Positions 38,871 through 45,863 of a stretch of DNA of 64,000 nt are shown here, in pieces. How positions within the stretch are numbered: the stretch's first letter is position 1; each line of letters starts with the position of its first letter. This stretch comes from Pacificimonas aurantium. Lineage in GTDB: Bacteria; Pseudomonadota; Alphaproteobacteria; Sphingomonadales; Sphingomonadaceae. The notes beneath the pieces were generated by a model. That model was not told the DNA's origin. It searched no databases and saw nothing but the letters and a program-made list of their open reading frames with translations. The position numbers and the translations under genes were made by a program. The stretch lies in NCBI RefSeq assembly GCF_020092905.1, contig NZ_JAGSGB010000002.1:868001-932000 (forward strand), in the 5' to 3' direction.

Positions 38871-39271
38871 ATTTCGTAGCGCGGGCCCTGGTCGGGTTCG
38901 GTGATGTGGACCCGGCGGGTATCGTCTTTTACCCGCGTTACTTCGAAATGCTGAACCGCGCGGTGGAAGCCTGGTTCGCCGACGGGCTGGGTGCGACCTT
39001 TGCCAGTCTGCATCTGGACCGGAAGCTGGGCGTCCCGACAGTCGCCATCGCCTCTACCTTTACCGCGCCCAGCCGCCTGGGCGACGAGCTGGATATCGCC
39101 ATCGAGGTGGAAAAGCTGGGCCGCACAAGCTGCCAGGTGCGCTACGATGTCAGCTGCGGCGAGGAAGCGCGCCTGTCGGCTACGGGCACGCTGGTCTGCA
39201 TGGACCTGACGACCCACCGGCCGATCCCCTGGCCCGAGGACATCCGGCCGGGACTGTCCGCCGCCTGCTGA
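38867..39271 (+). CDS. 4-hydroxybenzoyl-CoA thioesterase family hotdog thioesterase
   Basis: A 134-residue hotdog-fold thioesterase. The active-site motif GFGDVDPAGIVFYPRYFEMLNR holds the catalytic Asp expected for the 4HBT (YbgC-like) subgroup. It lies directly downstream of marR2 and the aryl-CoA monooxygenase, so it probably releases the hydroxylated free acid (gentisate or 5-hydroxyanthranilate) from its CoA thioester for ring cleavage. This role is inferred from context. Confidence 0.9.
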   Translation: MNFVARALVGFGDVDPAGIVFYPRYFEMLNRAVEAWFADGLGATFASLHLDRKLGVPTVAIASTFTAPSRLGDELDIAIEVEKLGRTSCQVRYDVSCGEEARLSATGTLVCMDLTTHRPIPWPEDIRPGLSAAC

Positions 39272-39292
39272 GGAGAGGCGGACGAACAGTCC
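39251..39292. terminator. Hairpin over the thioesterase stop, bidirectional terminator candidate
   Basis: GGACTGTCCGCC (39251-39262) pairs with GGCGGAC (39277-39283) and, after a short bulge, ACAGTCC (39286-39292), a stem of about 12 pairs. It sits at the end of the thioesterase gene, which converges with the fumarylpyruvate-hydrolase-like gene. No long T-run follows, so its efficiency is uncertain. Confidence 0.5.
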
Positions 39293-39303
39293 CTTCGCCA
39301 AAG

Positions 39304-39334
39304 GGGCGGCTGACTTAAGGGGAGGGAGCCGCCC
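39304..39334. terminator. Second hairpin between convergent genes
   Basis: GGGCGGCT (39304-39311) and AGCCGCCC (39327-39334) form a perfect 8-pair stem with a 15-base loop. It follows the first hairpin in the convergent gap 39272-39396. Together they may stop transcription from both sides. Confidence 0.45.
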
Positions 39335-39396
39335 GGCAGCCCAAGCGGGAACGGGCCGCCACGAATCTTTCAATCAAAACTAGATGATGCCGGGTT

Positions 39397-40308
39397 TCAG
39401 ACGGCGACGACCGGATGGCGGATGCGGCCGATCTTCTCGAGCTCTGCCTCGACGACGTCGCCCGGCCAGAGAAATTCCTGCGGATCGCGGCCCGCACCAA
39501 CGCCTGCCGGCGTACCGGTGGCGATGACATCGCCGGGATCGAGGGTCATGCCCTTGCTGATGTCGGCGACGAGTTCATCGACCTTGAACAGCATATAGGC
39601 GGTATTGCCGTTCTGCTTCTCAACGCCGTTCACCCACAGCTTCAGGTCGAGCGTCTGCGGATCGGGGATCTCGTCCGCCGTGACGATGCAGGGCCCCATG
39701 GGCGCGTAGCTGTCCTGCCCCTTCGAATAGACCCACTGGCCGGCACGGCGGCAATCGCGGGCGCTCATGTCGAGAACGAGCGTGTAACCGAAGACGTAGG
39801 AAAGCGCGTCCTCACGCGAAACGCCCTTCGCACGGCGACCTATGACGGCGCCGAGTTCGACTTCCCAGTCGAGTTGCTGCGTGATCGCGGCATTGTGCTC
39901 GATAGCGTCGCCCGGCCCGATGACGCAGGTCGGGGGCTTCGTAAAGATGACGGGCTCGCGCGGCAGGTCGGGAGAGGTGTCGAGCGTCTTCGCCGATTCC
40001 GCGACATGCTCGGTATAGTTGAGGCCGATACCGAAGAGGTTCTTCCGCGGACGCGGGATCGGTGCCAGCAGCTTCACATTGGCAAGCGGAAGCGCGCAAC
40101 CGACCGGAAAGTCTCCCTCGCAGTCCTCAACGAGGGCGCTGACGGCGGTGACCACCGCCGGGCCCATGTCGATGAAATCGAGCATGTCGGACGGAAGGTC
40201 GAGGCCGCTGGCGAGGCCCAGAGCCTCCATGTCGACAACGAGATCGCCGACAACGACGCCGAGACGGGCGCTGGCCGTAAGATCGGCACGATAGGTGACA
40301 AGACGCAT
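39397..40308 (-). CDS. Fumarylacetoacetate hydrolase family protein (fumarylpyruvate hydrolase-like)
   Basis: A 303-residue FAH-fold hydrolase that cleaves a carbon-carbon bond in 2,4-dioxo acids. LFGIGLNYTEHVAE and FTKPPTCVIGPGDAI precede the metal-binding WEVELGAVIGRRAKG, and the GDVIATGTPAGVG loop is typical. It would split maleyl- or fumarylpyruvate (or an amide analogue) after the dioxygenase. AAGGAA lies before the ATG at 40308. It is 22 bases downstream of the gentisate-dioxygenase-like gene. No maleylpyruvate isomerase is seen, so it may act directly on the cis product. Confidence 0.9.
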   Translation of the reverse strand: MRLVTYRADLTASARLGVVVGDLVVDMEALGLASGLDLPSDMLDFIDMGPAVVTAVSALVEDCEGDFPVGCALPLANVKLLAPIPRPRKNLFGIGLNYTEHVAESAKTLDTSPDLPREPVIFTKPPTCVIGPGDAIEHNAAITQQLDWEVELGAVIGRRAKGVSREDALSYVFGYTLVLDMSARDCRRAGQWVYSKGQDSYAPMGPCIVTADEIPDPQTLDLKLWVNGVEKQNGNTAYMLFKVDELVADISKGMTLDPGDVIATGTPAGVGAGRDPQEFLWPGDVVEAELEKIGRIRHPVVAV

Positions 40309-40330
40309 AAGAGTTCCTTGGGAAAAAGAG

Positions 40331-41461
40331 TCAGTTGGAAAGGGTCGGCTGATGCCCGTCATTTTCGCCGAGCGCTTCCTCGCGGTAGAGGCCGAGCGCC
40401 CGCATGACGGGCAGGTCGTTGAAGTTGAACAGGCAGGCGTCCTCGGTGTCGGACGCATTGGCATGCTCGTGATACATCCAGGCCGGAACGACGAAGATAT
40501 CGCGCTCCTTCCAGTCGAAGCGCTGTCCGTTGATGACAGAGTAACCGCAGCCCTTGGCGCATTGGTAAACGAAGCTGCCCGTCTGGCGGTGCGCCTTCGT
40601 CTTCTCGCCGGGGCGCAGCATCTGCATGCTGGCACCGATGGTCTGCATGACCGGCCCGCCCGTATTGGGGTCGACATAGTCCATCATGATCCCGTCATAG
40701 GGGGACCCGTCGGTGACGCGGGCGTAGTTCTGCAGCGCCTCGTAAGTCGGTGCCCACTCATATTTGAGGAGCGGCGAATAGCGTTTCGTCCACTGCTCGC
40801 CCGCCGGACGAAGCCCGGCCCCCGCCCAGGTCCCGGTGGCGGCATCGACGGGATAGGACACGGCCTGCTGAAGATCGGGATGCACCTCGTAGAAATTGGC
40901 CTCCAGCGCGTTCATCAGCGGGATGTCGAGGCCGTCCTGCCAGATGCAGATGGTGCCATCCTCCGAGACGCCATGCTCGTGCCAGGTGCCGTTCGGCGTC
41001 AGCACGAAATCATTGGCACCCAGCGTCATCTTCTGGCCGTCCACATTGGTGAAGGCACCTGAGCCCTCCATAATGAACCGGAGCGCCGAGGCACTGTGAC
41101 GATGGCTGGATGCGCATTCGCCGGGGGCCATGGTCTGAAGGCCCGAATAAAGCCAGCCGACGGCCGCGACGACATCGGCGCGGCCCTTATTCTCGAGATA
41201 GACGACGCGCCGCCCCGCTTCCTCGGGCGTAACGAGATCGAGCGATTTCAGCACATGGCCGCGCAAATCCTCGTAGCGCCAGAGCATGGGAACGGAGGAG
41301 GACACAGGCTCCCACGGTTCGATCTTGTTGGCGACGTTCCAGAGCGCCCCGGTGCCAAGTTCCTGCAACTGGCGGTAATAGGCCACGCGGTCGGGCGTGT
41401 CGGCAACGTTCGCACGCCCGGGCGTATCCTCCCGATATTGATCGAAATTCTCGGTTCCCAT
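40331..41461 (-). CDS. Gentisate 1,2-dioxygenase-like bicupin
   Basis: A 376-residue bicupin dioxygenase. The N-terminal cupin has PGECASSHRHSASALRFIMEG with the iron-binding HxH, followed by the WHEHG His. The second cupin is near residues 285-355 (PGEKTKAHRQTGSFVYQCAKG). The family opens gentisate or related 5-hydroxy(amino)benzoates between C1 and C2. GGGAG precedes the ATG at 41461. Its promoter region is shared with the divergent nitrilase gene and contains an AT-rich element also found before the monooxygenase. The substrate may be gentisate or 5-hydroxyanthranilate. Confidence 0.9.
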   Translation of the reverse strand: MGTENFDQYREDTPGRANVADTPDRVAYYRQLQELGTGALWNVANKIEPWEPVSSSVPMLWRYEDLRGHVLKSLDLVTPEEAGRRVVYLENKGRADVVAAVGWLYSGLQTMAPGECASSHRHSASALRFIMEGSGAFTNVDGQKMTLGANDFVLTPNGTWHEHGVSEDGTICIWQDGLDIPLMNALEANFYEVHPDLQQAVSYPVDAATGTWAGAGLRPAGEQWTKRYSPLLKYEWAPTYEALQNYARVTDGSPYDGIMMDYVDPNTGGPVMQTIGASMQMLRPGEKTKAHRQTGSFVYQCAKGCGYSVINGQRFDWKERDIFVVPAWMYHEHANASDTEDACLFNFNDLPVMRALGLYREEALGENDGHQPTLSN

Positions 41462-41498
41462 GACGTACTCCCGGTGATGATCCCCGTACCGAATTTAT

Positions 41499-41517
41499 TA
41501 TAGACTTAAAATATATT
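41499..41517 (-). promoter_or_regulatory. AT-rich element in the dioxygenase/nitrilase divergent region
   Basis: On the minus strand the bases read AATATATTTTAAGTCTATA. They share the 10-mer TATTTTAAGT (41513-41504) with the element at 36027-36036, in the same orientation relative to the gene it precedes. It lies about 42 bases upstream of the dioxygenase ATG. It could be a -10 region or an operator for one of the MarR proteins. Confidence 0.45.
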
Positions 41518-41566
41518 CCCGTTAGCGTCAAACCGCTAAGCCAAGCCCTCCCGAAAGGAGATCGAA

Positions 41567-42526
41567 ATGACCGGCACCTACCGCGCAGCCGTCGTCCAGG
41601 CGGCGTCCATTCCCGAAAATGCTCTCGCGTCGGCAGAAAAGGCGGCGGGCCTTATCCGCGAAGCTGCGGAGAACGGTGCCCGCCTGATGGTATTTCCCGA
41701 GGCCTTTCTGGGCGGATATCCGAAGGGAGCATCCTTCGGCACGCCGGTCGGCATGAGAAAGCCCGAGGGCCGAGAGGACTTCGCCCGTTATCATGACAGC
41801 GCGATCGACTTGGACGGCGACGAAGTCGCGCTGATCGCAGAGGCCGCAGCGGAAACCGACAGCTTCGTCGTGATCGGGGTGATCGAGCGAGACGGCGGCA
41901 CGCTGTTCTGCACGGCGCTGTTCTTCAACGGAAAGGCGGGCCTTGCCGGCAAGCACCGCAAGCTGATGCCGACGGGAGCCGAGCGGCTGATCTGGGGCTT
42001 CGGCGATGGCTCTACCCTGCCCGTCTTCGACACGCCGCTGGGTCGGATCGGTGCGGTGATCTGCTGGGAAAACTACATGCCGATGCTGCGCATGGCGATG
42101 TACGACAAGGGGGTGACGATCTATTGTGCGCCGACCGCCGACGACCGCGACGGCTGGGCAGCCAGCATGCAGCATATCGCCCTGGAGGGGCGCTGCTTCG
42201 TCCTGTCCTCCTGCCAGCATATCCGCCGCGGCGCCTTCCCCGAAGATGCCGACTGCGCGCTGGGTGACGATCCCGACACCGTCCTGATGCGCGGTGGCAG
42301 CATGATCGTCGCACCGCTGGGCGAAGTGCTCGCCGGGCCGCATTACGAAGGAGAGACCATTCTCTATGCCGAGATCGACCAGCGCGCTGTCGTGCGCGGA
42401 AAATATGATTTCGATGTCGTCGGCCATTATGCACGGCCCGACGTCTTCCGCCTGCAGGTCGACGAACGGCCTCAGCGCGCTGTCGCGCCGATGACGGCGA
42501 CTATGACGAACGAGACGAAGGACTAG
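41567..42526 (+). CDS. Nitrilase (carbon-nitrogen hydrolase superfamily)
   Basis: A 319-residue enzyme with the Glu-Lys-Cys triad of the nitrilase superfamily: Glu in MVFPEAFLGGYPKG, Lys in GKHRKLMPTGAER, and Cys in AVICWENYMPMLR. The CWENYMP motif is typical of true nitrilases (branch 1), which turn a nitrile into an acid and ammonia. Some members act on amides. Possible roles are making indoleacetate from indoleacetonitrile, or removing the amide nitrogen after ring cleavage of 5-hydroxyanthranilate. GAAAGGAG precedes the ATG. It is divergent from the dioxygenase gene. Confidence 0.9.
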   Translation: MTGTYRAAVVQAASIPENALASAEKAAGLIREAAENGARLMVFPEAFLGGYPKGASFGTPVGMRKPEGREDFARYHDSAIDLDGDEVALIAEAAAETDSFVVIGVIERDGGTLFCTALFFNGKAGLAGKHRKLMPTGAERLIWGFGDGSTLPVFDTPLGRIGAVICWENYMPMLRMAMYDKGVTIYCAPTADDRDGWAASMQHIALEGRCFVLSSCQHIRRGAFPEDADCALGDDPDTVLMRGGSMIVAPLGEVLAGPHYEGETILYAEIDQRAVVRGKYDFDVVGHYARPDVFRLQVDERPQRAVAPMTATMTNETKD

Positions 42527-42532
42527 CCCGGA

Positions 42533-43183
42533 ATGGATTTCGCGCTCGCCGAAATGGCGACCCAGGACCGTTACAAACTGATGGCGTCGACCATCCTTCC
42601 CCGCCCCATTGCCTGGGTAGTGTCGCAGGACAAGGCGGGCACCCTGAACGCCGCACCCTACAGCTTTTTCAACATGGTATCGGCGGACCCGCCCCTGATC
42701 GTGTTGGGCTTTCTCGGTCGTGCGGGCGGCGGCCTGAAGGACAGCGCGGCCAATATCGCCGAGACGCAGGAGTTCACCATCAGCCTGGTGAGCGAGGACG
42801 ACGCCGCCGCAATGAATTTCACCTGCATCGACGCACCGCCGGAGTTCGACGAGATCGCCGCCGCCGGCCTGGAACCCCGCCCGTCGGCCGTGGTCGCGCC
42901 GCCGCAGATCGCGTCCGCACCCGTCAGCTTCGAATGTCGCCTGTACGAGACCATCGTCCCCACCGGCAGCAGCAGCAGCATCGTCCTCGGCGAGGTCGTG
43001 CATATGAGGATCGACGACCGTTTCGTCGACGCCGACCGCCTGCATGTCGACGGTCCGGCGCTGGGCCTGATTGGCCGCATGCACGGGGCGGGCTGGTATA
43101 CCCGCACGGGCGACCTGTTCCAGATGAGCCGTCCGGTCTTCGCCGACTATGCGGCGGCGAAACACCAGGGCGACGACAGCTGA
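42533..43183 (+). CDS. Flavin reductase-like FMN-binding split-barrel protein
   Basis: A 216-residue protein of the flavin reductase-like family. ASTILPRPIAWVVSQDKAGTLNAAPYSFFNMVSADPPLI is the characteristic FMN-binding N-terminal pattern, followed by EFTISLVSEDDAAAMNFTC and a C-terminal barrel strand LGEVVHMRID. It could supply reduced flavin to an oxygenase or carry out its own flavin-dependent reaction. It starts 6 bases after the nitrilase stop, so the two are co-transcribed. It ends 4 bases from the convergent RidA gene. Confidence 0.87.
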   Translation: MDFALAEMATQDRYKLMASTILPRPIAWVVSQDKAGTLNAAPYSFFNMVSADPPLIVLGFLGRAGGGLKDSAANIAETQEFTISLVSEDDAAAMNFTCIDAPPEFDEIAAAGLEPRPSAVVAPPQIASAPVSFECRLYETIVPTGSSSSIVLGEVVHMRIDDRFVDADRLHVDGPALGLIGRMHGAGWYTRTGDLFQMSRPVFADYAAAKHQGDDS

Positions 43184-43187
43184 GCCG

Positions 43188-43595
43188 CTAATCCTTCAGG
43201 ACCGCCGTCGCCTCGATCTCGACGAGGAAGTCCGGCAGCGCGAGCGCCTGGACACCGACCACCGTATTGGCGGCAGGGACCACGTCGCCGTAGAAATCGG
43301 CCAGTTCCTTCGAGACGATGCCGAGTTTTTCGGGGTTATGGTCGACGATATAGGTGCGCAGGCGCAGCAACTGTTCGATCCCCGAGCCCGACGCCTCCAG
43401 CACCTCGCGCAGGTTCTTCAGCGCCTGGCGTGCCTGCAGCCCGAGATTGTCACCGCCGACGACGGCATAGTCCTTGTCCCAGGCGACCTGGCCCGAGAGG
43501 TGAACCGTGCCGCCCTTCGTATCGACGGTCGCATGGGAAAAGCCGTAGCCGACACTCTCGTAGAGGCTGGCGGGGTTGATGCGCTTGCTGGTCAT
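43188..43595 (-). CDS. RidA/YjgF-family protein (enamine/imine deaminase)
   Basis: A 135-residue trimeric RidA-fold protein. The pattern VHLSGQVAWDKD, QARQALKNLREVLEASGSGIEQLLRLRTYIVD and the ending FLVEIEATAVL is typical. The conserved catalytic Arg appears to be in LLRLRTYI. Family members hydrolyse reactive enamines or imines, and 2-aminomuconate deaminase belongs here. In this island it may release ammonia from a nitrogen-containing ring-cleavage product. It is followed on the same strand by no other island gene, and it lies 28 bases downstream of the VOC gene. Confidence 0.88.
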   Translation of the reverse strand: MTSKRINPASLYESVGYGFSHATVDTKGGTVHLSGQVAWDKDYAVVGGDNLGLQARQALKNLREVLEASGSGIEQLLRLRTYIVDHNPEKLGIVSKELADFYGDVVPAANTVVGVQALALPDFLVEIEATAVLKD

Positions 43596-43623
43596 GGAAT
43601 TCTCCTGATGGACGACGGCGGGC

Positions 43624-44109
43624 TCAGTCGACGATCTCTAGCTGGTGCCCGAAGGGATCGAGGACGTAGACGTTCTTCTTGCCGGCAAGCGGCCCCTCGG
43701 TGATGTCGATGGTCTCCATCGCCTTGCAGCCATTTGCCTCGAGATAGGCGATGGTCGCGGGAACGTCGGCAACGCGCAGGCCGAGATGGTGACCCCCGGC
43801 ATCGCAGTTGCGCGGCAGCTCGGTGCGCCGGTCGGCGGGCTTGTCATACTGGGCGAGCTGAAAGTTCAGCGTCTCTGTGAGCTTCAGCATGATCAGCGTC
43901 AGCTTAGCGCCCGCCACGTTCACATGGCTTTCCATCCAGTCGCGGCCATCTTCGCCCGCGGGAATGTCGGCGGCGTCCATCGGGCCCATGCGGAACAGTT
44001 CCTCGGCGCCGAAGACCTCCTTGTAGAAGGCGGCGACCGCATCGGCATCGGCGACCGTCCAGGACACATGGTCGGCTTCGAATTTCGGACGAGCTATCTG
44101 GTCGGACAT
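43624..44109 (-). CDS. VOC-family protein (glyoxalase/extradiol dioxygenase fold)
   Basis: A 161-residue vicinal oxygen chelate protein with one paired betaalphabetabetabeta unit: FEADHVSWTVADADAVAAFYKEVFG at the start and HHLGLRVADVPATIAYLEANG in the middle, ending NVYVLDPFGHQLEIVD. The His in DHVSWTV, the His pair in GGHHLGL and the late Glu could bind a metal. The fold alone does not tell glyoxalase, dioxygenase or epimerase apart. GAGGAGAGGAACC precedes the ATG at 44109. It heads a two-gene unit with ridA. Confidence 0.85.
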   Translation of the reverse strand: MSDQIARPKFEADHVSWTVADADAVAAFYKEVFGAEELFRMGPMDAADIPAGEDGRDWMESHVNVAGAKLTLIMLKLTETLNFQLAQYDKPADRRTELPRNCDAGGHHLGLRVADVPATIAYLEANGCKAMETIDITEGPLAGKKNVYVLDPFGHQLEIVD

Positions 44110-44204
44110 GGGCGGTTCCTCTCCTCGGTTCGGGCAAAACCCTAGAGGCGGCACCCCGTGCAGCAAGCGCACATGATACGGCGGGTTGTTGCGCGGGGTG
44201 CAAC

Positions 44205-45596
44205 TTAGTCGATGAGGTCGCCGATACGGACGGGACGTGCCGGGAAGCGCGCGCCGAAGCCGGGATCGTCCTTGCACCCCTCGGCGGCGAGCAGACGAAG
44301 GAGGGTGGGCTCGCAATTGCGGCCCTGGCAGACGCCCATGCCGCAGCGGGTGCGCAGCTTCACCGCGTCCGCGGTTCCGGCGCCGGCCGCGATCGCGTTC
44401 TCGATCTCGCCCGCGCTGACATCCTCGCAGCGGCAGGCGAAGGTCTCGGCGGGCAAGGCGGGAAAATAAGGCCGCGGATCGGCGATGCGGTCGAGAAGAT
44501 CGGCGAAGCGCTCGACCTTCGCAAGGTCGCTGCGGGCCTTCGCCATATCGCCGACGGGGCGACGCCCAAGAGCGTCCGCGATGACGCCTCCCGCGATGCG
44601 CCCGCGCAGCCGCGCCGCTTCCGCGCCCGCAACGCCGACCGTCTCGCCGGCGGCGTAAAGGCCGGGAACGCTGGTCCGGAAGCCGCTGTCCACCGCGGCC
44701 GCCCAGCCGCCCGCACGGCCCGCCGGGCGCACATTCGCACCGGCCTGCCGGACGAGCTCGGCCTGCGGCACGAAACCATAACCGGTGCCGACAAGGCCGC
44801 AGGGAACGACCTCGCCGGAAGCAAAGCGCGCGGCCTCGACCCGGTCGCGGCCCAAGAGGCCCGTCAGCGGATCGCCGAAGCGGACATCGACGCCGCTGCG
44901 GACGAGCCGCGCCATCGCCTCGGCGCCGGCAAGGAGATTGCCTGCGCCCGATGCCGCGCCGAGGAGACCGCGCCCCAGACGCCCGGCGAACCTCGCTCTT
45001 CCCTGCGCGAAGACGACGCCGGCGATCCGGGCGCCCGCCTCGAGCAGCTGCTCGGCGAGGACCAGCATGAGGGGGTGCGTGCCGGCGAGGAGCACCGGGC
45101 CGCCGGGAACGATGCGCTGGCTTTTCACGAAGGCCTGAAGGCCGCCGACGGTCATGGCGCCGGGCAGAGTCCAGCCTGGAAAGGGAACCGCAAGGTCCTG
45201 GCAGCCGCCCGCGACGAGGACATGGCGCGCGCGGTAGGTCGCGGCGCCCTCGCCGCCCGCCGTCACGAGGTCGAACGCGCCTGCCCCGCCTGAATCCTCT
45301 CGGCGCGCGCCTTCGGGCGCCCGCTGAATGGAGAGGACCGAGCGGCCGCCGCGCCATGTAGCGCCGCTATCTTCGAAGGCGGCAAGATCGCGCTTCAGGC
45401 CGGTATAAGGTCGCCCGGTCAGCCAATCGGTCACCGCGAACCCTGTCGGCGGCTGGCGCAAGATCTGCCCGCCCGGACGCGCCTGCTCGTCGATGACCGA
45501 CACCGAGGCCCCCGCGCCAGCGAGGACGAGCGCGGCGTTGAGTCCCGCCGGGCCGCCGCCGACGATTGCGACATCCATCTCATGCGCCTCAGCCAT
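44205..45596 (-). CDS. FAD-dependent dehydrogenase alpha subunit with C-terminal [2Fe-2S] domain (HcnB/D-hydroxyproline dehydrogenase type)
   Basis: A 463-residue flavoprotein. The N-terminal dinucleotide site is DVAIVGGGPAGLNAALVLAGAG, with a second GDR-like region at GLYAAGETVGVAGAEAARLRGRIAGG. The C-terminus (about residues 380-450) is a BFD-like [2Fe-2S] domain with CRCEDVSAGEIENAI and CGMGVCQGRNC. This pairing is known in HcnB, opine oxidase subunit A and D-hydroxyproline dehydrogenase. It overlaps the 2Fe-2S gene by 8 bases, and the beta subunit and a DapA-type gene lie upstream, so an amine or imino-acid dehydrogenase complex is likely. Confidence 0.87.
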   Translation of the reverse strand: MAEAHEMDVAIVGGGPAGLNAALVLAGAGASVSVIDEQARPGGQILRQPPTGFAVTDWLTGRPYTGLKRDLAAFEDSGATWRGGRSVLSIQRAPEGARREDSGGAGAFDLVTAGGEGAATYRARHVLVAGGCQDLAVPFPGWTLPGAMTVGGLQAFVKSQRIVPGGPVLLAGTHPLMLVLAEQLLEAGARIAGVVFAQGRARFAGRLGRGLLGAASGAGNLLAGAEAMARLVRSGVDVRFGDPLTGLLGRDRVEAARFASGEVVPCGLVGTGYGFVPQAELVRQAGANVRPAGRAGGWAAAVDSGFRTSVPGLYAAGETVGVAGAEAARLRGRIAGGVIADALGRRPVGDMAKARSDLAKVERFADLLDRIADPRPYFPALPAETFACRCEDVSAGEIENAIAAGAGTADAVKLRTRCGMGVCQGRNCEPTLLRLLAAEGCKDDPGFGARFPARPVRIGDLID

Positions 45597-45858
45597 CGGT
45601 GACGACCTCCATGCCGCGCTGCGCCGCCACCAGGCAGGCGCGGCGGCGGCGGCCGTCTATGCGAACATAGCATTCGCCGCATGTGCCCATGTTGCACCAG
45701 GGTGCGCGCGGGGTGCCGGTACGGCTGGTGCGGAAATGCGTGACGCCCGCCTCAAGAAGAACCGCGGCGATGCTTTCGCCGGCATGGCACGCGACATCGC
45801 GGCCATCGACGACCAGCGAGATACGGGGCCCGCGCTCTTCCTCCTGTCCGATGCGCAT
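45589..45858 (-). CDS. Small [2Fe-2S] ferredoxin-like subunit of the dehydrogenase complex (HcnA type)
   Basis: An 89-residue protein of the 2Fe-2S ferredoxin fold with Cys residues spaced C-x4-C-x2-C (WCNMGTCGECYV) and a fourth in RRRACLVA. It opens with SLVVDGRDVACHAGESIAAVLLEAG. Such subunits occur as HcnA, OoxX and the gamma subunit of D-hydroxyproline dehydrogenase. The start overlap with the alpha subunit and the 5-base gap from the beta subunit stop support a three-subunit complex with electrons passing through its iron-sulfur centres. Confidence 0.88.
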   Translation of the reverse strand: MRIGQEEERGPRISLVVDGRDVACHAGESIAAVLLEAGVTHFRTSRTGTPRAPWCNMGTCGECYVRIDGRRRRACLVAAQRGMEVVTDG

Positions 45859-45863
45859 GACGA

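Noticed and set aside
41528-43165. 545-codon minus-strand frame opposite the nitrilase and flavin-binding genes
   Set aside because: It spans two real genes with good ribosome-binding sites and has no protein-like pattern.
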